This document shows, in pieces, positions 27,960 through 37,153 of a stretch of 64,000 nucleotides of DNA. Source of the DNA: Hymenobacter siberiensis (GTDB lineage Bacteria; Bacteroidota; Bacteroidia; Cytophagales; Hymenobacteraceae); the NCBI RefSeq assembly GCF_018967845.1, contig NZ_JAHLZZ010000001.1:1178001-1242000 (forward strand). The letters run 5' to 3'. The notes beneath the pieces were generated by a model that was not told the origin of the DNA, ran no database searches, and saw only the letters and a list, made by a program, of their open reading frames with translations. The position numbers were made by a program, and so were the translations under genes. Numbering within the stretch: position 1 is the stretch's first letter; the number at the start of each line of letters is the position of its first letter.

Positions 27960-29984
27960 TCAATTACTGGTTTTGGTAGGCTCGTTCTCCTCCACCTCCA
28001 TCTCCATTGAGGCATCCAATAGCACGTGGGTCCATGGTTCGCCGTCCTCGTAGTCGGTGGCCTGGCGGCGGCGCTGCAAGGCCTGCAGTACCTTCTGGGC
28101 AAAGGTCCAGCTGGTGGCCGGGCGCAGGTCCAGCACCCGGGCCAGCTCGGAGGGGGAGTAGTTCCCTTTGTGAGCGTGCAGCAGGAAGACGGCATACAGT
28201 GCCTTGACGATTGAGAATTTGCACTTTTGCAAGAGGGTGCCCGTCGTGGCCGACTCCACGTAGCGGCAGCGGGTGCAGCGCTGGGCGTAGGGTTCGCGGG
28301 CTTCGCAGCTCTTTTCGTGGCCGCACTTGCGGCATTGGTAGCTGCCGTGGCCCCATTTCAGGTCGGCCAGGTAGCGCAGACAGGCATCCTTATCAGGATA
28401 TATCTGGCTGAATTCGCCAAAGTCTACTTCCTTCGACTCTATGCGCGCCGCCTTCTCCGCGTGCAGGTCGCGGCTGAGGTCGCCGTTGAGCTTCTCGATG
28501 GCGGCCGATTGCAGGGCCAGCAGGCCGTTGGCTTGCAGTAGCTCGCGGTTTTGGGCGGCCACAGTTTCATTTTGCTGGCGTAGCTCGGTGGTGCGCAGGG
28601 CTACCAGGCCTCCCAGCTCGGTATTGAGCTGGTCTTTAAGGATTTGGTTTTCGCGCATTTGCACTACCAGTCGGTCCTGGGCCTGGTGTTTTTTGCGTAG
28701 CTGCTTCAGCAGGCGGTGCTGCGTGAGCAGCGCGACATCCATCAGGCCCTTCAGCTTTTCGCCCAGCGCGTAGCTCAGAATCACTACTTCTACCACAAAG
28801 GCGGCATTCAGGCTATATACCGTGTACACATTGCTGTAGAAATTGATGCCCAGCTTGCGCATGATGAGAAACGTGAGGCTGATAGCTACCAGCGCCTGGG
28901 CTAGCAACAGGTAGCGGGCTGGTCGCAGGCCGCTGCGATAGGCTTGTAAGCCAGCATAATACAGCAAGCCATAAGGCAACAGGTAGAGCCAGAAGCTAAA
29001 CCCCGAATGCACCACCGCCGCATCGAGCACCAGAAGGGTCGTGCTGATGCCCACCACCCACTGCCCCGCCCGGTGCAGCCCCGGCAGCCGGGAGGCCGTG
29101 TCAAGAAAGCCACCCGCGTAGGTCGCAAACGTGAGCAGCAGCAGTACCGGGGCCAGCGCCCCAATGAAGTGGTTCAGGCGCGGGAAATCGGACCATAAGT
29201 ACTGAAAACCCAGGCCATCTTCGGTGAGAAACAGCAAGGCCCCGCTGAGCACGTATAGGACGTAGTAGAGGTAGGTGCGCTCGCTCAGGAAGAAGAACAG
29301 AATCAGGTTGTAGAGCACCATGATGAACAGGATGCCGTAGAAAATGCCCAGCAGCCAGTATTGCAGCGACAGCTCCGGGATGAGGCCAGCCCCGCTGTGC
29401 AGCATGGCCCGGAAGCTGGTGCGGGTGTCGGAGTGCAGCCGCAGGTAGTAGGTGGCGGTTTCGCCGGGCCGGGGCGGCAGGTCAAACAGAAAGTTCTTGT
29501 AAGGGTGCGGGCGCGTGGCAAACGATTGGTTGGCTCCCGTAGCCACGCTGTCGTAGGCGGTAGTTGAGCCGCGTTGGGGGCTGAAGAACATCGCGTTGCC
29601 GATGTGGGAGTCGTACAGCTCGAGGTACCACGCCGCATTGTCGGTAGGGCGCTGGCGCACCGTGATGCGCAGCCAGTAGATGCTGCTCGGATGCTGGATG
29701 TTGGGCGGGTGCCCCGAGCCCCGCATGGCCACAAACCGGCGGCTCCACTCCGGCAGCTGCACATCGGCAAGATGCAGCTGGCCCGTGGGGTCTTCCAGCA
29801 TGCTGTAGTAATTTTCCTCCAGGTAGAGGGCTGGCTGGGCCGGGTTCACGGCCAGGGTATCTTCGGGGGTGGCGTGGGCACGGGCCGGCAGCAGCAGCCC
29901 GAGGAATAAGATGGCCAGTCGGAATAGCGGGTACTTACCACCCATAGATTGCAAATGTGAAATCAGTGAGGAAATACGAGGCAT
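27960..29984 (-). CDS. 7TM-DISM receptor fused to a transposase-type zinc ribbon and HTH
   Basis: 674 aa from the ATG at 29984 (an ATG at 29945 is also possible). A signal peptide is followed by a 7TMR-DISM extracellular domain (about 60-195), a seven-helix membrane bundle (about 208-410, starting YWLLGIFYGILFIMVLYNL) and a long coiled coil (about 415-515). The C-terminal part matches the N-terminal region of IS1595-family transposases: CLRYLADLKWGHG, a CxxC-CxxC zinc ribbon (Cys 551, 554, 570, 573), TTGTLLQKCK, and a helix-turn-helix ending in SWTFAQKVLQAL. The transposase catalytic domain is absent; an acidic tail follows. It lies directly upstream of the glucan locus and may be its membrane-bound regulator. 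Confidence 0.85.
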   Translation of the reverse strand: MPRISSLISHLQSMGGKYPLFRLAILFLGLLLPARAHATPEDTLAVNPAQPALYLEENYYSMLEDPTGQLHLADVQLPEWSRRFVAMRGSGHPPNIQHPSSIYWLRITVRQRPTDNAAWYLELYDSHIGNAMFFSPQRGSTTAYDSVATGANQSFATRPHPYKNFLFDLPPRPGETATYYLRLHSDTRTSFRAMLHSGAGLIPELSLQYWLLGIFYGILFIMVLYNLILFFFLSERTYLYYVLYVLSGALLFLTEDGLGFQYLWSDFPRLNHFIGALAPVLLLLTFATYAGGFLDTASRLPGLHRAGQWVVGISTTLLVLDAAVVHSGFSFWLYLLPYGLLYYAGLQAYRSGLRPARYLLLAQALVAISLTFLIMRKLGINFYSNVYTVYSLNAAFVVEVVILSYALGEKLKGLMDVALLTQHRLLKQLRKKHQAQDRLVVQMRENQILKDQLNTELGGLVALRTTELRQQNETVAAQNRELLQANGLLALQSAAIEKLNGDLSRDLHAEKAARIESKEVDFGEFSQIYPDKDACLRYLADLKWGHGSYQCRKCGHEKSCEAREPYAQRCTRCRYVESATTGTLLQKCKFSIVKALYAVFLLHAHKGNYSPSELARVLDLRPATSWTFAQKVLQALQRRRQATDYEDGEPWTHVLLDASMEMEVEENEPTKTSN

Positions 29985-30086
29985 AGCAGCGGCGAACTTA
30001 CAAAAATGCAACTCGAAACCGGTTGAAGGAAACCGCTTTTATAGGTAAGAGTTCACGCACGAAATACAACAGTACGTAGTGGCAAT

Positions 30087-30126
30087 AAAAAAACGCCCGG
30101 CCGTGTCGAAACACAGCCGGGCGTTA
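30087..30126 (-). terminator. Intrinsic terminator after the DUF5686 gene
   Basis: On the minus strand, AACGCCCGGCTGTG and CACGGCCGGGCGTT form a strong stem with a TTTCGA-type loop, followed by a run of seven T. It lies 22 bases after the stop codon at 30148. Confidence 0.9.
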
Positions 30127-30147
30127 ACATCTGAGCAGGCCGCGCGG

Positions 30148-32691
30148 CTACAAACGGAACTGAGCTCCCACTTTGATGCCAAAGTTGCTGGTATTGGGGG
30201 TGTCGCGGTAGGTGAGGCGGTGAATGAAATCGACCCGAACAAACTTGAAGATGTTTTCTACCCCGTAGCCTACTTCCACATAAGGGGTCGAAATGGTGCC
30301 GGGTAGGTCGGGCGTATTGCCGTTGATGCGGCGGGCCCGGTCCGAGAGCTTGCCATAGAGCACGTTGCCGGTACCCACCAAGCGCCAGTTGAGGGCGCGG
30401 ATACCCGGAATGGAGTTGACGAGCAGGCCTTCGAAATGGTGGTCGAGGCGCAGCGTGACCGAACGGTCGGTGATGAACTCGAAGTAGTTCATCAAGTTGA
30501 AAGCGTTGGCGTTGTAAAACGGCGTCTGGTTGCCCAGCGGGGTTTTGAGGATGAAGTAGGGCAGCGCCGTGGGAATGTAGTTGCCCTCGGCCCGGTAGGT
30601 GAGGCGGCCCAGCTGGCCCACTGAAACGCTGTGCGAAATGGCCAGATTGAACTTGTGGTACATGAAGTCGCCCTGTGTCCAGTCGATGGCGCCCAGCGTG
30701 TAGCGGAGGGTGAACACCGGCAGGCGCTTCAGGCCCACGGCCCGGCGGCGGGTTTCGCTCTGCACCAGGTTTTCATCGGGCGCGTAGCGCGATTCAGATA
30801 CCAGCTCGCTCAACTGCAATACATCCGAGCCGGGCTCCACTGTGGGCGGCTGGCCACCCGGGCTGGTGGAGCGGCGGTATTGAAACAGCGGGTTGATGTT
30901 CTGATAGCGCAGCGTCAGCGTTTGGGTAAAGCCGTGGAACAGGTCGCGCTGCACACTCAGGGAGGTGAGGTCGCGCAGCACGGGTTTGCCCTGCCGGAAA
31001 CGGCCCCAGCGCGAGGCGGCCGTAAATAGGTTGTTGTTGTCGAGAAAGTCGTTGTCCAGCAGGGCGGCCTGCTCCACGTCGTGCTTGAACTCGCCGGTGA
31101 ACACCGTCCAGTGACGGCGCTCGGCCACGAAGCTGACGCGGGCCCCGTACTTGAAGCGGCTGTCTTTGGTGCCGTAGGCTATGTACGCCTGCGTGAGCCA
31201 GTTGCGACTGATTGCGGGCGTGGTGCGGAAGCCAAAGCGGAAGCGGTTGCCTTCGAAGTCGTTGTTGGCGTAGAGCGTGGATATGGGGCCCAAATCGAGC
31301 TTGCCCACGCGCTTGTAGCCGTTCACGAGCAGCTCCACCCAGTCGAGCACGTTGCGCACCGAAGGCAGCTGCTTGGCCGAGTCGAGTACGGCAAACGTCT
31401 GGCGCTCGCTCAGGCTCAGGGTATCGGGCCGGTGCTGGTCGAAGTAGCCGCCCGCTCCGCCCTGGGGCAGGCCAGTGAGCAGGCTGCCCACGCCGGGCTC
31501 CTCCTTTTCGGTGGGCTCCATGAGCGACGACATAATGGGCTGGTCGTAGAAGCCGGGCTCCTCGTGCACCTGGTTGCGCACGAAATTGCTGCTCACCGTG
31601 GTGAAGCGCACCAGCATGGCCGCCTGCTTTTCGTAGGGCCGTACACTGAGCACCATTTTGGTACGCGTGGGCAGGCCCGCGCCGTCGGCGGGCGAGGTCA
31701 GGTCCTGGTAAATGCGCAGGTCATTCACGAAGTTAATGTTGGCTTCGGGGCTGGCCACGAGGTCGGCCCGGCGCAGGGCGTAGCCTTCCTGCGTAATCCA
31801 GATGGTGCCTTTGAAGGCCAAATCGTGGCTGCGCTTGGGCGTGACGGCAATTTTATAGCACCAGTCCTTGCCCACAAACACGGAATCCTGCAGCTCGTAG
31901 TCGTAGGTGACGCGGCCGCCTTCGGCAATGGGCGAGATGAAGTCCTTGCCCAGCACGTTTTGCCAGTTGGGGTAGAAGTCGAAGTTCTGGAAGTTAGAGC
32001 CCAGCATCTGGGAGAGTACCGAGCCTTCGCGCGGGCCCACGCCGCGCATCTGCTTGTGCAGCAAGTCTTCGCGGCGGCGCAGAGGCGAGTTGCGCTGGTA
32101 TACCCGCGAGCCCACTTCCGAGGCAAAAACCGGGAGCGGGGCATCAACATCGGCGGCGGCGGCGGCACCCTGGCGCACAGCCAGCGCCCGAATATCCTTG
32201 ATAACCTTGCGATTGGACAAGCTCTTGGGCAGGTCAATCAGGCTGGTTTCGATGCGGTTGTAGGAGTCGTACTCGGCGGCTTGCAGGGCGGTGCGGGCAT
32301 TCCCGGGCTTGTGGCGCTGCACTTCGCGCAGGATGCGAAAGGCCGGGTTCTCGGGCTGGCGCGAGCTCACGAATACTTCGCCCAGCGTAACGCCGCCGGT
32401 TTTCATCCGGAAGAGCACCGTTTGCACGGCCGCGTTGCTGAGCTGGCGCCGCTGCGTGGCAAAGCCCAGCGCCGAGGCCGCGATGGAATCGGGCGAGCCC
32501 GTGGCGGTGAGCTTGAACTTGCCATCGGCATCGGCCGTGACGCCGGCACTGCTCTTCGGAATAAAGATGGACGCGAACGGCACCGGCTCACCGTTCGTAG
32601 CCTCCACTACCTGGCCACTGATTACGATACGCTGGGCTGCAGCCGGCAGTGCCAGGAGGCACACCAGGAGCAGCGGAGCAAGAAATTTCAT
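30148..32691 (-). CDS. DUF5686 family outer-membrane protein with carboxypeptidase-like regulatory domain
   Basis: 847 aa. A signal peptide (LLALPAAAQ) is followed by a CarboxypepD_reg-like domain (about 22-105, VISGQVVEATNGEPVPFASIFI), a long middle region typical of DUF5686, and a C-terminal barrel that ends in FGIKVGAQFRL, as expected for an outer-membrane protein. The family is widespread in Bacteroidota with unknown function. The ATG at 32691 opens the signal peptide. No operon partner is apparent. Confidence 0.85.
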   Translation of the reverse strand: MKFLAPLLLVCLLALPAAAQRIVISGQVVEATNGEPVPFASIFIPKSSAGVTADADGKFKLTATGSPDSIAASALGFATQRRQLSNAAVQTVLFRMKTGGVTLGEVFVSSRQPENPAFRILREVQRHKPGNARTALQAAEYDSYNRIETSLIDLPKSLSNRKVIKDIRALAVRQGAAAAADVDAPLPVFASEVGSRVYQRNSPLRRREDLLHKQMRGVGPREGSVLSQMLGSNFQNFDFYPNWQNVLGKDFISPIAEGGRVTYDYELQDSVFVGKDWCYKIAVTPKRSHDLAFKGTIWITQEGYALRRADLVASPEANINFVNDLRIYQDLTSPADGAGLPTRTKMVLSVRPYEKQAAMLVRFTTVSSNFVRNQVHEEPGFYDQPIMSSLMEPTEKEEPGVGSLLTGLPQGGAGGYFDQHRPDTLSLSERQTFAVLDSAKQLPSVRNVLDWVELLVNGYKRVGKLDLGPISTLYANNDFEGNRFRFGFRTTPAISRNWLTQAYIAYGTKDSRFKYGARVSFVAERRHWTVFTGEFKHDVEQAALLDNDFLDNNNLFTAASRWGRFRQGKPVLRDLTSLSVQRDLFHGFTQTLTLRYQNINPLFQYRRSTSPGGQPPTVEPGSDVLQLSELVSESRYAPDENLVQSETRRRAVGLKRLPVFTLRYTLGAIDWTQGDFMYHKFNLAISHSVSVGQLGRLTYRAEGNYIPTALPYFILKTPLGNQTPFYNANAFNLMNYFEFITDRSVTLRLDHHFEGLLVNSIPGIRALNWRLVGTGNVLYGKLSDRARRINGNTPDLPGTISTPYVEVGYGVENIFKFVRVDFIHRLTYRDTPNTSNFGIKVGAQFRL

Positions 32692-33315
32692 ACGAAGTAT
32701 AAAAGGGCCAAATGCCAAAACCATAAGTAAGTGCTTGCTCCAAATTAAACAGTTGATACATTTGACATAACTAACTGATAGTAAACAAGAAATACAAAGA
32801 CTATCAGCTAAAAGCTAATGGTTCGGCACTTAGTCCCGCAATTTACGCAAAGCGCAAGCGGCTCCCAACTAGTTCCGTGCCGAAAACAGGAAAATTTGTG
32901 ATGAAGGATTAAACCTGCCGTGCGAATGGTTGTCAGGGCCCGGCCAGTGGGTTCCACTGCTTGCAGCCAGGCTGTGGCTTGGGCCTTCCCGTTTGCCACA
33001 CGATAGCCCCAACTAAGGCAAGTCCGCTTGGCGGGGCGTTGCGTTACGGGGAGAGAAGCGCCCGGCCAGATGCGAGAAAAAAGGGGTTTGTGGCTTTGCC
33101 CGACTGGCGACCCGCGCTGTCAAATCCACGTAGCGGTGCCATTGTTGCTACTAAAGCCAACGGCCTGGGATGTCACAAACCCAGCGTTTCTGCTGTGTGC
33201 ACCACTATCAACTATGCCTTCCATTGTCTGGAAATTTACCCCCCCCCCCCCCCATTTTTTTAATTGAATAATTATATGGAGGATAAAATTGGTTATTGTC
33301 CGTTTTAGAGGTGTT
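32692..33315. other. Long non-coding stretch between DUF5686 gene and the insertion sequence
   Basis: About 620 bp without a credible gene: the short ORFs have no start context or recognisable product. The first 130 bases are AT-rich and probably hold the DUF5686 promoter. The last 80 bases contain a 15-C run and AT-rich DNA next to the insertion sequence. No tRNA, riboswitch or strong hairpin was recognised. Confidence 0.5.
33239..33253 (+). repeat. Homopolymer of 15 C
   Basis: Fifteen consecutive C residues, followed by A and seven T. It lies 62 bp from the left end of the insertion sequence, in non-coding DNA. Tracts of this length are prone to slippage in replication and to sequencing error. 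Confidence 0.95.
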
Positions 33316-34230
33316 GAAGCTGTTTAGAAAGTCGGCTTTTGGTTGATTTTTCGCAAAAAGATGACGACAAAGGCGAGCCAGTGCCAGGCCAGCCAATTGC
33401 CGACGCTGGTTTCGTAGCGCACGAGCAACGTTTTAAAGCCGTCGAGCCAAGCGTTGGCGTGTTCGACCACGACGCGGCGGCGGTAGAGTTCGGGATCGAA
33501 AAAGGTGTCGTCGTCGGTCTGCCAGTCGGCGGCGCGGCGGTTGCGGGGAATGTTGGCCTCGATGTCGCGCCGGGCGCATTCCTGACGAAAGCCTTGGGTG
33601 TCAAAGGCTTTGTCGGCGTTCAGAAACAGCCCGGCGACGGGAATATTGGCCGCTTCGAGCGAGGCGCAGATTTCCCCGAACAAGGCGTTGAGCTGGTGGG
33701 TGTCGTGGTGGTTGCCCGCCTGCGGGCTGGCGCAGGCCAGCGGCTGTCCCCGGTTATCGGCCAAGAAGAGGGCTGTGGTGGTACGGGCTTTCTTGCGGCC
33801 CTGATAGCCGACGGCCTCCCCGCCGTTCTTGGCGGGCGTGTGGCTGCCGTCGAGTTGGACGCTGGAACAGTCCAGATGGGCCCCGTTTTCGCGCAACAAG
33901 CGGAGCCATACCCCTTGCCAGGACCCGTCCTTGCGCCACGCATTAAAGCGGGCGTACACGCCCTGCCAGGTCAGCGATGCGCCCGTAAAAAACTGTTTAA
34001 CAGGCAATAATCGCCATTGACAGCCGCTTTTGAGTTTGTAGAGAATGGCTTCCACCAACTCGGCCGGCTCCACGATCGAGGGGCGGCCATGGGCGGAGAA
34101 GGTGAGCGCGGGCAGAATCCATTGGCGAATCATATCTTTGGACAGGACTTCCATTAAAATGCGAAAAAAGGAGTGTTACACCTCAAATTTCGCGCTTTTT
34201 TGGGAGTCCTTTGACTTTCTAAACAGCTTC
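33316..34230 (-). mobile_element. Complete IS5-family insertion sequence (about 915 bp)
   Basis: Perfect 18-bp terminal inverted repeats GAAGCTGTTTAGAAAGTC lie at 33316-33333 and, inverted, at 34213-34230. GTT directly flanks both ends (33313-33315 and 34231-34233), consistent with a 3-bp target duplication. A single intact transposase gene fills the element. The short target site fits the ISL2/IS1031-like groups of the IS5 family better than IS5 itself. Confidence 0.88.
33324..34154 (-). CDS. IS5-family DDE transposase
   Basis: 276 aa in one uninterrupted frame. The N-terminal DUF4096-like segment (GRPSIVEPAELVEAILYKLKSGCQWRLLP) is followed by the DDE domain: first Asp in QLDGSHTPAKNGGEAVGYQG, second in NADKAFDTQGFR, and Glu in RRRVVVEHANAWLDGFKTLL. 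The TAA stop codon lies inside the left terminal repeat. The gene appears intact, so the element may be mobile. Confidence 0.93.
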   Translation of the reverse strand: MEVLSKDMIRQWILPALTFSAHGRPSIVEPAELVEAILYKLKSGCQWRLLPVKQFFTGASLTWQGVYARFNAWRKDGSWQGVWLRLLRENGAHLDCSSVQLDGSHTPAKNGGEAVGYQGRKKARTTTALFLADNRGQPLACASPQAGNHHDTHQLNALFGEICASLEAANIPVAGLFLNADKAFDTQGFRQECARRDIEANIPRNRRAADWQTDDDTFFDPELYRRRVVVEHANAWLDGFKTLLVRYETSVGNWLAWHWLAFVVIFLRKINQKPTF

Positions 34231-34342
34231 GTTGTTTCCTTTTTGCATTTGTGGTTGGTCACACCTTTGCGTGGCACCGATTTATGCTTCCGGAGCGGGG
34301 CCGACGGCTATCTTGGCCGCTCATCTTTGTTTTGAAAAACGC

Positions 34343-35092
34343 ATGAACTCCACCTTTTTCGCGCCTCTGTGCGCAGCTTTGTTAGCGGCGGTCCCAGGCC
34401 TGGCCACGGCCCAAATGGCCATCCCAGCCCCGGCCGATACGGCCCGCCCCTACAAGCACGAGTTTGGCCTGACGGCCAGCCCGCAGTTGGACCACTTCTT
34501 CACCGCCAACCGCAGCCTGCCCATCGGGCTGATTTATAAGCAGCGCCTCACGCCCACTAAATCGTTGCGGCTGGGACTGGTGGGACTTTTTACCTATGCC
34601 GATTCGACTAATTTTAAGGATGATATTTTTGATACCGTTAATGGCTATGTAACAGGGCCAAGCTATCGGAAGTGGCAGCTACAGGTATTTGCTGGTTATG
34701 AGTGGCAACGGATGCTAGGCCGACGTGTATCGCTGTATTACGGGGTAGAAGTTGGTTTAGGCTACCAGCGCCAAGGCTTTTCCTCGGCGTATCGAGCTCC
34801 TTATCCTCCAGGTGGATTTGGAATAGATTATTACGAACGCACGACGCAGGACTGGCAGGTACAAATACGCTCCTTTGTGGGAATTAATTATCACATCATG
34901 CGGCGCTTGTGCATGTTTGCCGAAACGGCCCTGCCATTGAGCTACACTCATCAACGCAGTACATACCATGTGCGGGAAACATTTACCAAATTCGACGAGG
35001 TGGACCGCTTTTTAGATGAGCGTACTCAGGCTAACCGTGTTGCGCTGACTTAGAGGCCGGTACAACTACTGGGGGTGACCTATGATTTTTAA
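34343..35092 (+). pseudogene. Outer-membrane beta-barrel protein, truncated by a stop codon
   Basis: An open frame of 236 codons with a signal peptide (LLAAVPGLATAQ) and alternating barrel strands ends at TAG (35051-35053). In the same frame, 12 more codons follow, ending in QLLGVTYDF and then TAA (35090-35092), which is a typical outer-membrane C-terminus with final Phe. The stop is consistent with a CAG to TAG change. Loss of the terminal strand and Phe should prevent insertion by the Bam machinery. It lies 113 bp after the insertion sequence. A functional truncated product cannot be excluded. Confidence 0.75.
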
Positions 35093-35119
35093 TTTCCTTT
35101 CTACTTTTTCTCAACCAAA

Positions 35120-37113
35120 ATGAAAGCACTATTTACGCATTTGTGCACTCTGGTACTGCTTGGATTAATGCTTCTGCCTAAGCCGGTAAGCGCCCAGCCA
35201 ACTATGCTCTAAAACGCCAACGGCACGTTTCTATGCCCGAACAATACGTATAACTTTTCTTCTGCCTCTTCTCCCAGCACAAGTGGCTGTTCAGTGAATT
35301 GGGCTGTAGCGGGCGGCAATACGTTGCTGACCAATCCGACAACGGCTGGCCTCATGCAGATTTCATTTAATGATGTACCAAGTGGCACCGCGACATTGCA
35401 AACAACCTACACCAACTGCGGTAATACAACAGCTAACGGGAGTTCCCCTTCGTTAACCGTCTACATCCGCTCCATTACCAATCAGCCGTTGGGCGCACTC
35501 ACGTTGAACGGCGGCACGAGCGGCAACATCGACTTTGGCAGCACGGCAGCACGGCAGCAGTGACGCTGGAAGTGCCACTGCTAACGATTCCGCGCAATGC
35601 CAACGACCCGAATCGCAATGCGACCATCGCGGCCAACGGCTATGAGTGGACGATACCTTCGGGGTGGAGCTGGCCCGAGAACAGCATTTCCAACGGCACC
35701 CCACGCTTGTTTAGCTACCCCACCTACAACACGCCCAACCGCATTCAAGTCACGCCGCCAGCCTCGGCGTGCGCGGGCGGTGCCACCCCGGTGGTAAGGG
35801 TGCGGGCGGTAGATACGGAATGTTTGGTAGGGGCACAGGCAGGGTACGTTCCCACAAAGAGTGCTGAACGCACATTGAATATCAACTGCATTACCCCGCC
35901 GCTCGTCATCGCCAGTAACCGCACTCCCCAGGGTGGGCCAATTGTCCTGTTTTGCGGAGAAAAGCTTGAGAATGAAAAAGTGCGGCCTCTGAGTATGGGG
36001 GTGCCCAGCGGTGGCACGTTCAGCAATTATGTTTTCTCGGTGAGTGGCATTGTGCATTCGTTTTGCTGCCTGAATTCGGACACGCCCGGCGTATACGTTA
36101 CCGGGCCGGGCACAGGCAGCATCGGCCTCACGGCCACCTACACGCGCAACGGGGCCAGCACCATTGTTGTCGTTGCGGCCACTGCCGTCACGGTACGGGC
36201 CGAAATGGCACCAGTGAGTCTGCAGCCTATTCCCAACTCATGTCTGGGGCAAACCATTCGGGTGCAGGTAGACCCGGCACCCGGCGCCACTTCCTATACC
36301 TGGAGCATCCCGTACGCGCCCGGCGGGGACGGCCGCCCCGGGTGCAGGACTGCCACTTCCTATACCTGGAGCATCCCGTACCCGTTCAGTCCGCAGGGTA
36401 GCACCACTACCACACTGCCTTTCTTGGATATCACTTCTTCAGCCACGGCTCTGAGCCGCGATTTTACCATCGGGGTAGCAACAGGCAGCAATGGCAGCGG
36501 CTGCACGGCCAGCACCAGCACGGGCATAGTGGGAGTGGGCAGTAGCGTCAGCATCGTACCCGATGCATCGTACACCGATACGGAAATCTGCGCTAATACC
36601 AGCTTTGCGCTGTCCGCTGGCATCAATGATTACCGATATATTCCCAACACGACCTATACCTACGACTGGACCGTGACCCAGCGCAACGGCCAAACAGGAG
36701 CTACTGCCACCTATAGCGCTTCGGGACAGACCATTCAGGTAACCTCGCCCGGTACCGGCGACTGGCTTGATGTTGGCCTACGCGTTTCCACGTCGTGTGG
36801 CGATTTCTTCCCCACGAGCCAGAGTTGGTAATCAGTATACCGCTTCCAGAACGGGCAGTTTTGTGTGATGTCGCGCTCGAATGCCGCCGCCCAACCCGCT
36901 ACCGAGGCCTACCCCAACCCGGTCGATGAGCGCCTAAACTTGCCGGCCGTTACCGGCCCTTACACCTTTTACGATGGCCATGGGCAGGCCGTTCGGGAAG
37001 GGAAAACGGCCCGCGTGCTGGATACACGCAAGCTGCCCGATGGCCTTTACTATTTGGTGCACCAAGATGCGTCTGGTCGGGCTGTACGTCAGGCAATCGA
37101 GGTAAAGCATTAG
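35120..37113 (+). pseudogene. T9SS-sorted, PKD-like repeat protein, multiply disrupted
   Basis: A signal peptide (LLGLMLLPKPVSAQ) starts at 35120. The frame is cut by TAA at 35210-35212, continues to 35563, and is shifted by an 8-bp tandem duplication near 35541-35556 (CGGCAGCA twice). The next frame runs from about 35560 to a TAA at 36829-36831, then reads on in frame into a C-terminal sorting domain (EAYPNPVDERLNL to 37113). It was once a secreted protein of about 660 residues with Ig/PKD-like modules (TSYTWSIPY, TYTYDWTV). A 66-bp direct duplication at 36286-36381 is in frame. Several independent lesions indicate decay. Confidence 0.82.
36286..36381 (+). repeat. 66-bp-period duplication inside the decayed T9SS gene
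   Basis: A 30-bp block encoding ATSYTWSIPY occurs at 36286-36315 and again at 36352-36381 without a change. The period is 66 bp, so the reading frame is kept. Confidence 0.92.
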
Positions 37114-37153
37114 CCCGCCGTAAGCTTCCTGATACCCCACTGTGGCGTCCGCA

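Noticed and set aside
12472..36831. Stop-codon reassignment or suppression explaining in-frame TAG/TAA in ilvA, the barrel gene and the T9SS gene
   Set aside because: The same genes (ilvA, T9SS) also carry frameshifts, both TAG and TAA are involved, and many intact genes in the window end with these codons. Decay is simpler.
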